In this document: piece by piece, positions 6,365 to 13,040 of the stretch
How the letters are laid out: every line of letters begins with the position of its first letter
How positions within the stretch are numbered: position 1 is the stretch's first letter
Position numbers and translations under genes: made by a program
Assembly: GCA_023395755.1 (NCBI GenBank)
Contig: JAEWYG010000250.1
Location: forward strand, 1 to 17,046
Direction: 5' to 3'
Length of the DNA stretch: 17,046 nt
Origin: Actinomycetes bacterium
GTDB taxonomy: Bacteria; Actinomycetota; Coriobacteriia; Coriobacteriales; Eggerthellaceae
The notes under the pieces: model-generated
What the model saw: the letters and a program-made list of their open reading frames with translations, nothing else
Databases searched by the model: none
What the model was told of the DNA's origin: nothing

Positions 6365-6635
6365 GTTTCGTAATCACAAAGACGCTCTTTAAAATGGCGT
6401 TGTTCGGTGAGCGGCATTTTTATTTGGATACATGGCTCCATTTTGCTAGCGGTTGGAGTCGAGAGGGATTGGATGAAAAAATTCGGCGCGATTGTCGTGA
6501 ATCTATACCAGGAGTCACGTATCCAAGAAGAGGCACCTTCGAACATCCCATATCAGAGATGGGCGCTATGGCTCTGCGAAGCAGTGGAGACGCGCGCTTG
6601 GGGATCTCATAAGACGAGGTAAGAGAGGAATAGGT

Positions 6636-9032
6636 ATGGAGTACAACAACGAGTACAACATGGACCTGTACCCAAAGCAGCTGCACTGGAAGGAGGGCGA
6701 CCTCACGGCAACACGCACAACCATGTGGTCGGGCCCGGGCTGCCACGAGGGGTGCCAGATCATCTTCTACACCGACGAAGACGGCAAGCTGGTGAAGACT
6801 GAGGGCGATCCGAACAGTCCGTTCAATCAGGGCCGTCTCTGTATGCGCTGTCTTGAACTGCCTGAGTTGGTAAATCATGAAGATCGCCTCAAATATCCCA
6901 TGAAGCGCGCGGGAGAGCGTGGCGAAGATAAGTGGGAACGTGTCAGCTGGGATGAAGCCTATACAATCATCGAGGAAAAGGTTCGTCAGTTCCAGCGCGA
7001 GTCCGGTCCAGAGTCTATCATTTCTATGATTGGTACCGGTCGTAATGTCTCCCAGGTCATCGCGCATAACCAATACGCGAACTTCGGCGGCCCCGACCTT
7101 ACGCTGTGTTTTCTCTCGGGCGATTCGTGCATGCTGCCTCGCACGGCTTTGTGCTACGTGGTTATGGGTAACCAGTGGGTGGCAGACATGTCCCAGTTCC
7201 GCGAAGCACGTTATGAGAATGACCCCGAGTGGATAATTCCTGAGTGTGTGGTGCTCTGGGGTACGAATCCGGTTGTGTGTAACTCAGATGCGTTCTTGGG
7301 TCACTGGATTGTTGAGGCCATGAAGCGTGGCAGTGAGCTTATTACTATCGACCCTCAGCTTACTTGGATGGCCGCAAAGTCTAAGTACTGGCTGCGCCTG
7401 CGCCCCGGTACCGATGCGGCGCTGGCCCTTGGTATGATGAATGTGATTATAAGCGAGGACCTGGTCGATCACGATTTTATCGACAAGTGGACGTATGGCT
7501 ACGATGCCCTTGCTGAGCGTGTCAAGGAATATCCACCCTCGAAAGTAGCCGAGATATGTTGGATCAAGGAAGATCTTCTTGTAGAAGCAGCACGATTTTA
7601 TGCTAAAGCTCAGCCGTCCACTATCCAGTGGGGTCTTGCGGTTGACATGTCGAAAATTGGCACTCCGACCGCGCATGCCATCGCCTGTCTTGCAGGCATC
7701 ACGGGAAATATTGACAACCCTGGCGGGAATATTCTTATTGATCAAGCTTGCGGTCTTGAATTCGGCTATAACTCTGGCATTGAGTATCTCAAAGAGGGTA
7801 TGGTTGAAAAGCGTCTCGGTAACAGTAAATACAATCTTAAGAAGTATGGTTTCACGGCGTCGTCTCAGTCGGACTCCATTCTTGAGGCCATCGAGACAGG
7901 TCTCGACGAAAAAGGCGATCCGCGTCCCGTACGCATGCTGTGGATACAGTCGGCTAATCCTATCGCGAACATGGGACAAGATGCGCCGCGTTTGTACCGA
8001 GCTATGGATAAAGTGGACTTCATCTGCGTCGTGGATTTGTTCAAGACTCCTTACATCGTAGCGTGTGCCGACCTCGTGTTGCCGTGTGCCATGTCAAACG
8101 AGCGCGACTGCATCCGCGTGTGGTTCGATCCGGTACGTTCACTTACGAAATGCTCAAGCTACTTCGAGGCCAAGGAAGACGAGCAGATTATGATCGACCT
8201 CGGCCATCGTTTGGCTCCTGAGAACTGGCCTGAATGGGTCAAGGAGCCGCGCGACTACATGAACTGGCGCTTGCAGGTGGGCAACTGCGGCTTCACCATG
8301 GAGGAACTCGAGGATAAGGGTGGCATGATCTACAACGATTTCCGTTACTACAAGTACGAGAAAGGGTTGCTACGCCCCGATGGACAGCCCGGCTTTATGA
8401 CGCCGACAGGTCGCTATGAGTTCTACATTAGCTTGTTTGACAGCTGGGGGGTTGATGCACTGCCTTTCTACGAAGAGCCGCCTACTAGTCCCGTGTCCAC
8501 ACCCGAACTTGCCGAGGAATATCCGCTTGTACTCACCACGGGTAAGCGTTCTTTTGAGTTCTTCCACTCTGAATGGCGTCAGGCTAACACGACTTCGCGC
8601 GAACTGCACCCGGTACCGTACTTCGATATTCACCCCGATACGGCGGCACGCTACGGCGTTGCCGAGGGGCAATGGACTTGGATCGAGAACCAAATGGGCA
8701 AGTGTCGTCAAGTCGCTCGTTTCAATAAAACTCTCGACCCGCGTGTTATATCAACGGAACATGGCTGGTGGTTCCCTGAACAAGAGGCCGCCGAACCTAG
8801 CCTGTTTGGTGTGTTCGACTGCAACCCAAACAACCTTATTCCTATGTGCGAAAACGGCCCATCTGGATACGGTGCACCCATTAAGTGTGGCATGGCTAAG
8901 GTTTATCCGGCTACGGCCGAGAATATGCGACTCGAGGACCAGCCCACTTATCAGGTTACGGCTACCAATGGCTATACCCACGGCCCGTCTCATAAGTCCG
9001 ACACGCCCAGCTTCTACGACCAGAACAAGTAA
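6636..9032 (+). CDS. Molybdopterin oxidoreductase catalytic subunit (MopB2), cytoplasmic, paralogue of MopB1
   Basis: This 798-residue DMSO-reductase-family enzyme starts at ATG 6636 after aagagagga. The Fe-S motif is C36-x3-C40-x28-C69-x2-C72, again lacking the usual first cysteine (a glycine stands there) and using CMRC at the end. C165 in SGDSCMLPR is the likely Mo ligand; D163-S164 just before it recalls the Asp-Ser pair at the Mo site of pyrogallol transhydroxylase, so S164 is an alternative. Shared blocks with MopB1 include RPGTDAALA, DHDFIDKWTYGYD, PGFMTPTGRYE, LTTGKRS and HGWWFPEQ. There is no Tat signal or anchor. Fd2 follows after 13 bases and an MFS gene further on. Reduction or dehydroxylation of a phenolic or similar small molecule is the likely role. 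It diverges enough from MopB1 to suggest a different substrate. Confidence 0.9.
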   Translation: MEYNNEYNMDLYPKQLHWKEGDLTATRTTMWSGPGCHEGCQIIFYTDEDGKLVKTEGDPNSPFNQGRLCMRCLELPELVNHEDRLKYPMKRAGERGEDKWERVSWDEAYTIIEEKVRQFQRESGPESIISMIGTGRNVSQVIAHNQYANFGGPDLTLCFLSGDSCMLPRTALCYVVMGNQWVADMSQFREARYENDPEWIIPECVVLWGTNPVVCNSDAFLGHWIVEAMKRGSELITIDPQLTWMAAKSKYWLRLRPGTDAALALGMMNVIISEDLVDHDFIDKWTYGYDALAERVKEYPPSKVAEICWIKEDLLVEAARFYAKAQPSTIQWGLAVDMSKIGTPTAHAIACLAGITGNIDNPGGNILIDQACGLEFGYNSGIEYLKEGMVEKRLGNSKYNLKKYGFTASSQSDSILEAIETGLDEKGDPRPVRMLWIQSANPIANMGQDAPRLYRAMDKVDFICVVDLFKTPYIVACADLVLPCAMSNERDCIRVWFDPVRSLTKCSSYFEAKEDEQIMIDLGHRLAPENWPEWVKEPRDYMNWRLQVGNCGFTMEELEDKGGMIYNDFRYYKYEKGLLRPDGQPGFMTPTGRYEFYISLFDSWGVDALPFYEEPPTSPVSTPELAEEYPLVLTTGKRSFEFFHSEWRQANTTSRELHPVPYFDIHPDTAARYGVAEGQWTWIENQMGKCRQVARFNKTLDPRVISTEHGWWFPEQEAAEPSLFGVFDCNPNNLIPMCENGPSGYGAPIKCGMAKVYPATAENMRLEDQPTYQVTATNGYTHGPSHKSDTPSFYDQNK

Positions 9033-9045
9033 AGGGGGAGGAAAC

Positions 9046-9393
9046 ATGGCACAAACCGGTGAATACGGTCTCCTGATTGACTACCAGTACTGCTCGGGCT
9101 GCCACGCTTGTGAGGTAGCCTGCAAGAAAGAGCACGATCTGCCCAAGGGGGACTTCGGCATCAAGATACTGCAAGATGGTCCGCGCCAGAGTTCAGATGG
9201 CGTTTGGGAGTACGATTACCTGCCGGTGCCCACGCACCTATGCGACTTGTGCGCCGTACGTACGGCGGCCGGTAAGCTTCCTACCTGTGTACACCACTGT
9301 CAGGCAGGCGTCATGGTCTACGGCACCCTCGAAGACCTGGCTGCTAAGGCAAAGGCGGCCGCAAAGGATAAGATGGTAATTTTCGCGAAATAG
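9046..9393 (+). CDS. Dicluster [4Fe-4S] ferredoxin, electron-transfer partner of MopB2 (Fd2)
   Basis: This 115-residue protein starts at ATG 9046, right after gggggaggaaac; a longer in-frame reading upstream overlaps MopB2 and is a shadow. The cysteines are C16-x2-C19-x2-C22-x3-C26 and C66-x2-C69-x11-C81-x3-C85, eight in all, enough for two [4Fe-4S] clusters. It matches Fd1 in length, motif spacing and signature (GEYGLLIDYQYC, LCDLCAVRTAAGKLPTCVHH) but lacks the extra cysteines of Fd1. The C-terminus is Lys/Ala-rich (AAKAKAAAKDK). It has no signal peptide. It should shuttle electrons to MopB2 in the cytoplasm. The pair MopB2-Fd2 repeats the pair MopB1-Fd1, pointing to duplication of a two-gene unit. 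Confidence 0.9.
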   Translation: MAQTGEYGLLIDYQYCSGCHACEVACKKEHDLPKGDFGIKILQDGPRQSSDGVWEYDYLPVPTHLCDLCAVRTAAGKLPTCVHHCQAGVMVYGTLEDLAAKAKAAAKDKMVIFAK

Positions 9394-9396
9394 CTC

Positions 9397-9432
9397 GCAG
9401 GTCCGGATCACAGAGGTGTGGTCCGGACCTGC
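9397..9432 (+). terminator. Long hairpin directly after Fd2
   Basis: gcaggtccggatcaca (9397-9412) pairs with tgtggtccggacctgc (9417-9432) across all 16 positions, with one T-G wobble and a gagg loop. It begins four bases after the Fd2 stop. Only ctt follows in place of a T-run, so it may act as an RNA-stabilising 3' end or a weak terminator that allows partial read-through into the MFS gene. Confidence 0.7.
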
Positions 9433-9515
9433 TTGTGATCACGGTAGCGTATTTGACGCTCGGTGGTCGCAAGTAGGGCGATCTAGTGTTTTGTAATTTG
9501 CGTCACCTGAGATTG

Positions 9516-9605
9516 GCTGGTCGGTAAAACGGCCGGCTGGTGGCATTTCGACCGGCAACCCCGATGGGTTCTCAGTCGGCCCGGTGCGCATTAAGCTTGC
9601 CGGGC
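9516..9605 (+). promoter_or_regulatory. Structured 5' leader before the MFS gene
   Basis: Stacked stems can be drawn by eye. P1 pairs gctggtcg (9516-9523) with cgaccggc (9549-9556), with one G-U. P2 pairs aaccc (9557-9561) with gggtt (9566-9570) directly after it. P3 pairs gcccgg (9579-9584) with ccgggc (9600-9605), 14 bases before the ribosome-binding site aagggggtgg. A competing pairing, gccgg (9532-9536) with ccggc (9552-9556), excludes P1. Such exclusive folds are typical of attenuators and riboswitches. I do not recognise a known class. Confidence 0.4.
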
Positions 9606-9633
9606 ATCCAAACTTTCTACAAGGGGGTGGAAA

Positions 9634-10890
9634 ATGAAAGAAAAGCTCTATCCTTGGCGATGGGCCATCCTTATAGGTATGACCATTTTGCTTATTAGCT
9701 TACAATTTTCGTTTATCGTTCCTGGGGGTGCTGCTCTTCTGGTTATGCAGGAATATCAGTGTGAACCCATGATGTTCTCCATGATCATGTCTATCCCGTA
9801 CTTTTCGGGCGTTTTGTTTTGCATGGCAGGCGGTGCTCTTGCCGATCGCGTGGGGCTTGGTAAAGTATTTGCCTTCGCGTTTGCTGTATCTCTTATCGGG
9901 GCACTGGCCCGTTGCTTCTCAATCGACTACTGGACGCTGTTCCTTTCAAGTTTCTTTATGGGTATGGGGGTGGCTGCGCTCAATGCTAATTCGGCAAAGT
10001 TGCTGCGTTTGTGGTTTCCTGGTACGTCGAATTCGTTTGCCATGGGCGTCTATACTGCTGGTATGTCTGGTGGGGCTGCCCTTGCCATCTGGTTTGGCTC
10101 ACACGTGACTGTTGTCCAAGATGCGTGGTGGTTTAGCTTTGGGCTTATGGCTGTTGGTGTGGTTGCTTGGTTTGCGGTATATCGCAAACATCCCGACGGA
10201 GAGTATCGCTCCGTCGAGCCGGTTGGTCAGTACCTGCGCGTTGTTGTACGAAATAAACACGTGTGGGCTGTTGCTGTTGTTGCCTTCCTCGTGTTTGGTA
10301 TGACGAATGTCAACGGCTCCTACATGGTTGCTGCGGTGACGACGCTCATGGGTGATCCCGCTTTAACGAGCATTGCTGGCGATATGTCAACCTTGAATAC
10401 GATTATTGCCTGCGCTGCCTCTATGGCCCTGCCGGTTATTTTGGCGAAGGTGTTTAAGAACATGCGCGCGCCGTTTATCTGCTGCCTTGTGGGTACCGCG
10501 ATCTGTTTCGCGCTGGTGTTCTTTCTTCCGTACGGACCTCTCACGTGGTTTCTCTTCTGTATGCAACCGATTCTTATGGCTTCCGTCATGCCGTTTACTA
10601 AGATGCTCCCAACACTGCTTCCTAGTGTTAAGCCCGAGCAGTACGGTGTGGTCGGTGGTATCCAGGCTACCTTACAGAACTTCGGCATGTTTTTAATCGC
10701 GTCCTATATTATTTCGCCGCTTGCTATTGCGGTAACAGGCGCGGTTGACGGCGTGCCATACTACCAGGGTGTCTATGTAGCTACTGCGGTTCTGTGCGTA
10801 ATTGCGGCGTTGTCGTTGTTCTTGTTCCCAAATGTGCGCAGTTCCGTTTCGCGTAAGATTGCCGATGAGACGGCCGGGGATGCTGAGTGA
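9634..10890 (+). CDS. MFS transporter of module B (12 predicted helices)
   Basis: This 418-residue polytopic protein starts at ATG 9634 after aagggggtgg. Motif A in the loop between helices 2 and 3 is clear: GGALADRVGLGKVF (about 66-79). A second Gly-rich helix, GMSGGAALAIWFG, marks helix 5. The overall pattern is twelve helices with a central hydrophilic loop (YRKHPDGEYRS), and the type resembles NarK/CynX-like or anion-proton carriers. It follows MopB2-Fd2 on the same strand but is set apart by a long hairpin and a folded leader of about 170 bases, so its level may be tuned separately. A terminator follows it. It probably imports the substrate of MopB2 or exports the product. Specificity is not readable. 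Confidence 0.87.
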   Translation: MKEKLYPWRWAILIGMTILLISLQFSFIVPGGAALLVMQEYQCEPMMFSMIMSIPYFSGVLFCMAGGALADRVGLGKVFAFAFAVSLIGALARCFSIDYWTLFLSSFFMGMGVAALNANSAKLLRLWFPGTSNSFAMGVYTAGMSGGAALAIWFGSHVTVVQDAWWFSFGLMAVGVVAWFAVYRKHPDGEYRSVEPVGQYLRVVVRNKHVWAVAVVAFLVFGMTNVNGSYMVAAVTTLMGDPALTSIAGDMSTLNTIIACAASMALPVILAKVFKNMRAPFICCLVGTAICFALVFFLPYGPLTWFLFCMQPILMASVMPFTKMLPTLLPSVKPEQYGVVGGIQATLQNFGMFLIASYIISPLAIAVTGAVDGVPYYQGVYVATAVLCVIAALSLFLFPNVRSSVSRKIADETAGDAE

Positions 10891-10917
10891 GTAAGGCAAG
10901 GGTGTAACCAGTAGGGT

Positions 10918-10959
10918 GTGGTGCTTTCGATTGTCTTAAATATCGCAAGCACCACTTTT
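10918..10959 (+). terminator. Intrinsic terminator after the module B MFS gene
   Basis: gtggtgctt (10918-10926) pairs perfectly with aagcaccac (10947-10955), followed by TTTT. The 20-base loop holds a further cga/tcg pairing. It lies 27 bases after the MFS stop and 62 bases before ZnR3, so ZnR3, like ZnR1, begins behind a terminator. Confidence 0.75.
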
Positions 10960-11021
10960 CCGAAAGTTTCCATCCTTTAGCGCGCGGATATGAAAATCTA
11001 TCAAGTTTGCCAAGAGGGATT

Positions 11022-11249
11022 ATGGGTAATTGTCATTACTGCATGAATTGTGGGCGCTGTCGGGGAGAGAAGGCGCCTTCAATTTTGGTGCGCCGTTGTC
11101 CAATATGCAATCATATGAACGACCAGGGAGTCAACGTTTGTGTTGCCTGCAAAGCATCGCTCGTTTTGCAAGCGGGTTCTACCAGTCTTGCTCCTGGCCT
11201 CACGCTTCAGCAGTGTCAGATTCCCGAGAGTCAACCAGCGCCTTCTTGA
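11022..11249 (+). CDS. Small cysteine-rich double zinc-ribbon-like protein (ZnR3), homologue of ZnR1
   Basis: This 75-residue protein starts at ATG 11022 with agaggg just upstream; a TTG at 11007 in the same frame has no such site. The head is C4-x2-C7-x2-C10-x2-C13, followed by CPIC (26-29), CVAC (40-43) and a lone C65. The four-cysteine block and CPxC at residues 26-29 match ZnR1, and both carry a GR next to the block (CGR). The tail is Pro/Ser-rich (PESQPAPS). The paired CxxC motifs suggest bound zinc; the first block could instead hold an Fe-S cluster. It is last in module B, after a terminator, and its final 50 bases overlap the 3' end of the PucR gene on the other strand. Function is unknown. 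Confidence 0.75.
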   Translation: MGNCHYCMNCGRCRGEKAPSILVRRCPICNHMNDQGVNVCVACKASLVLQAGSTSLAPGLTLQQCQIPESQPAPS

Positions 11250-12900
11250 TAGAGTCTTTTCCGTTGTTGAGGAAGAACGCCTTAAAATCAAGCAGCATGC
11301 GTTCGCGTGGGCCGGGTAACGAAAGATCGAAATCGAAGCGTTTCTGGATTTTTTCGATGTGGTACAAAACGGTGTTTCGGTGCATATGCAATCTTTGTGC
11401 CACGGCTGTTGCATTACGCCCGCTGTTTAAGTAATGCCAGAAGAGCGCTAAGTAGTTAGTGCCATCACGTTCATCCTCTGCATGTATTTTTTCAACTACG
11501 GTGTGCGAGAAGCAAAAACGCATGAATCGTTCATCTTTGTCGGCTTGACTTACCAGAAAGTACATGAGCACGTCTCCGAACAGGAATATGCCCCGGTCAA
11601 TGTTTTCATCTGCTGCGAATTGTAGGCGGACGATCTGACGTAATCCGAGTGCAATCTTTGCCTGTCGGTATGCTAAATCGAGGTTAGAAATATCCTCAAA
11701 TATCTCAGATACGCCACAGGTGATGCCGAGAGGTTCAACTATGCGCTCTTCAAGTTCATCAAGGGTGCGACGATGAGACAGAGCACTATCGCTTGGTGGC
11801 GCGTACATAAGTGCCAATACCGCTGAGCGGTAAGCGAAGCAGAATACGCTACCTTGGTTCAGATGAGTGGCAGCCTTTGCGGCTCTCGATGCCCGATCAG
11901 GATCGACACTCTCGTCCACTTCGAATACTGCTAACTTGTATTGGGTATCGCCCGTAAGTCCCGCCATTTCAAGTTGCGTTTCTAGGTATTCGTTCGACAC
12001 AGGTTCGTGTTCAAGAAGTTTTTGAAAAAAGAAGTAGTGCGGTATATTTAATTTTACCGCCGAACGCCACTGATATTCACAAAGAGGCATGACATGTCGC
12101 ATCAAAAGAGAGAATAGGTCCTTTAGCCCCTCGGTTAAAGGTGCTGTATGGCATGACATAGATAGCGATCCAAAATAGGTATGGTTGATATACAGTGGAC
12201 GCGACAGCCGTGCATAAGGAGTAAGAGAACAGGGCTCTTTGAGGTAAAACACCTTTTCAGGTAGACGGAATCGTTTTTCGGCAATCATCTGTGGTGAGAG
12301 GCAGCCAGTTTCTACGATGCGCCGGTGTAGGTTATCGGGTGGTTCGATATCTGAAGTGCGCGCAATCACATTAAATTCGTTGTCTGTTACGAACATAAAA
12401 TTCTTCAATAGTGGTGCGCTGGCATCGAGCGCTTCGGTTAATGAGCCGTGATGCAGTACGATGCGATCAAGTTCACCTTCCCAAAGCAGGAGCTGCATAA
12501 AGTACGATTGAATAAGGAAGATGAAATAGGAAAACCGATCTTGTTGGCGTATTACCAGTAAGCGTTCGGATACCTCGCCTATGTCTTGAGGAAGGGTCTC
12601 CTCGTTGTCTGCCAACGCTAGGACGAAAACTGTTGGCCGCTTTTTCAGGATCTCATTAACAACACTGAGTCGACATATGAATAGTGTACGTGCGTCATCG
12701 AGGTCATGCGGTGCTGTGTTTGTTACTTGATTGTGCGATACGGCTGCAAACCAGCGGAAAACTCGGCGAGATGATGTTGGTCGGTGTAGAATCTCGCAGC
12801 TCGATAGGAAGTCTTCGAGCATGGATAGCGTTACTGAAGGAAGACCACCTCCTGAAGCAGGAGCAAGTAAGGCATCATTTCCTGAGCTAGGTAAAGTCAC
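11200..12900 (-). CDS. PucR/CdaR-family transcriptional regulator
   Basis: This regulator of about 566 residues has a C-terminal PucR-type helix-turn-helix in its last 83 residues: LALFWHYLNSGRN, then NATAVAQRLHMHRNTVLYHI, then a FDLSLPGPRERMLLDFK end typical of the family. The middle (from about 300) resembles the divergent GGDEF-like domain of PucR/CdaR proteins (AYRQAKIALGLR). The N-terminal half is a likely sensory region with no motif I can name. Start choice: the in-frame ATG at 12915 has no ribosome-binding site, but GGAGGG (12908-12913, complement) lies seven bases before a GTG at 12900, which I prefer; the ATG would add five residues. It converges on module B and is the best candidate regulator of the cluster. 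PucR-type regulators usually respond to a pathway metabolite. Confidence 0.87.
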   Translation of the reverse strand: MTLPSSGNDALLAPASGGGLPSVTLSMLEDFLSSCEILHRPTSSRRVFRWFAAVSHNQVTNTAPHDLDDARTLFICRLSVVNEILKKRPTVFVLALADNEETLPQDIGEVSERLLVIRQQDRFSYFIFLIQSYFMQLLLWEGELDRIVLHHGSLTEALDASAPLLKNFMFVTDNEFNVIARTSDIEPPDNLHRRIVETGCLSPQMIAEKRFRLPEKVFYLKEPCSLTPYARLSRPLYINHTYFGSLSMSCHTAPLTEGLKDLFSLLMRHVMPLCEYQWRSAVKLNIPHYFFFQKLLEHEPVSNEYLETQLEMAGLTGDTQYKLAVFEVDESVDPDRASRAAKAATHLNQGSVFCFAYRSAVLALMYAPPSDSALSHRRTLDELEERIVEPLGITCGVSEIFEDISNLDLAYRQAKIALGLRQIVRLQFAADENIDRGIFLFGDVLMYFLVSQADKDERFMRFCFSHTVVEKIHAEDERDGTNYLALFWHYLNSGRNATAVAQRLHMHRNTVLYHIEKIQKRFDFDLSLPGPRERMLLDFKAFFLNNGKDSIKKALVDSRESDTAEA

Positions 12901-12959
12901 CTTGAATCCCTCCATTCGGATATGATGGCCGAGACCGATTGGGCTTCAGACGTTTACTT

Positions 12960-12965
12960 AGTATA
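12960..12965 (-). promoter_or_regulatory. Possible -10 box for the PucR gene
   Basis: TATACT on the minus strand lies about 60 bases before the GTG start, within a gap of 125-140 bases containing no gene. No good -35 is visible at 16-18 bases, so the promoter may need an activator. Confidence 0.35.
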
Positions 12966-13040
12966 ACAGTATGAAAGAAGCGATCCGGTAGTTTTGTCGC
13001 GATGATATCGATCGGCCTTTTGGTGTGTTTGGCGATGGCG

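Larger units (their letters stand above)
6149..6635. other. 487-base divergent regulatory region between ZnR2 (minus) and MopB2 (plus)
   Basis: I find no supportable gene here. An open frame at 6187-6612 has no ribosome-binding site, no recognisable motif and a GTG start inside the ZnR2 leader. The region holds several inverted repeats (listed separately), a copy of the 12-mer found before MopB1, and an AT-rich block near 6388-6395 that could be a plus-strand -10 (TAAAAT). On the minus strand TATACT (6295 to 6290) could be a -10 for ZnR2, but its -35 is poor. MopB2 has the ribosome-binding site agagagga just before 6636. The length and number of palindromes suggest control by one or more dedicated regulators of both operons. 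Confidence 0.6.

Noticed and set aside
6187..6612. Open frame of 141 codons on the plus strand between ZnR2 and MopB2
   Set aside because: It has a GTG start with no ribosome-binding site, lies across several inverted repeats, and its translation shows no domain or plausible membrane or coil pattern. Treated as regulatory DNA.
9443..9633. Known molybdenum-cofactor riboswitch before the MFS gene
   Set aside because: Stems are present, but I could not match any consensus I know. It is left as an unclassified structured leader.
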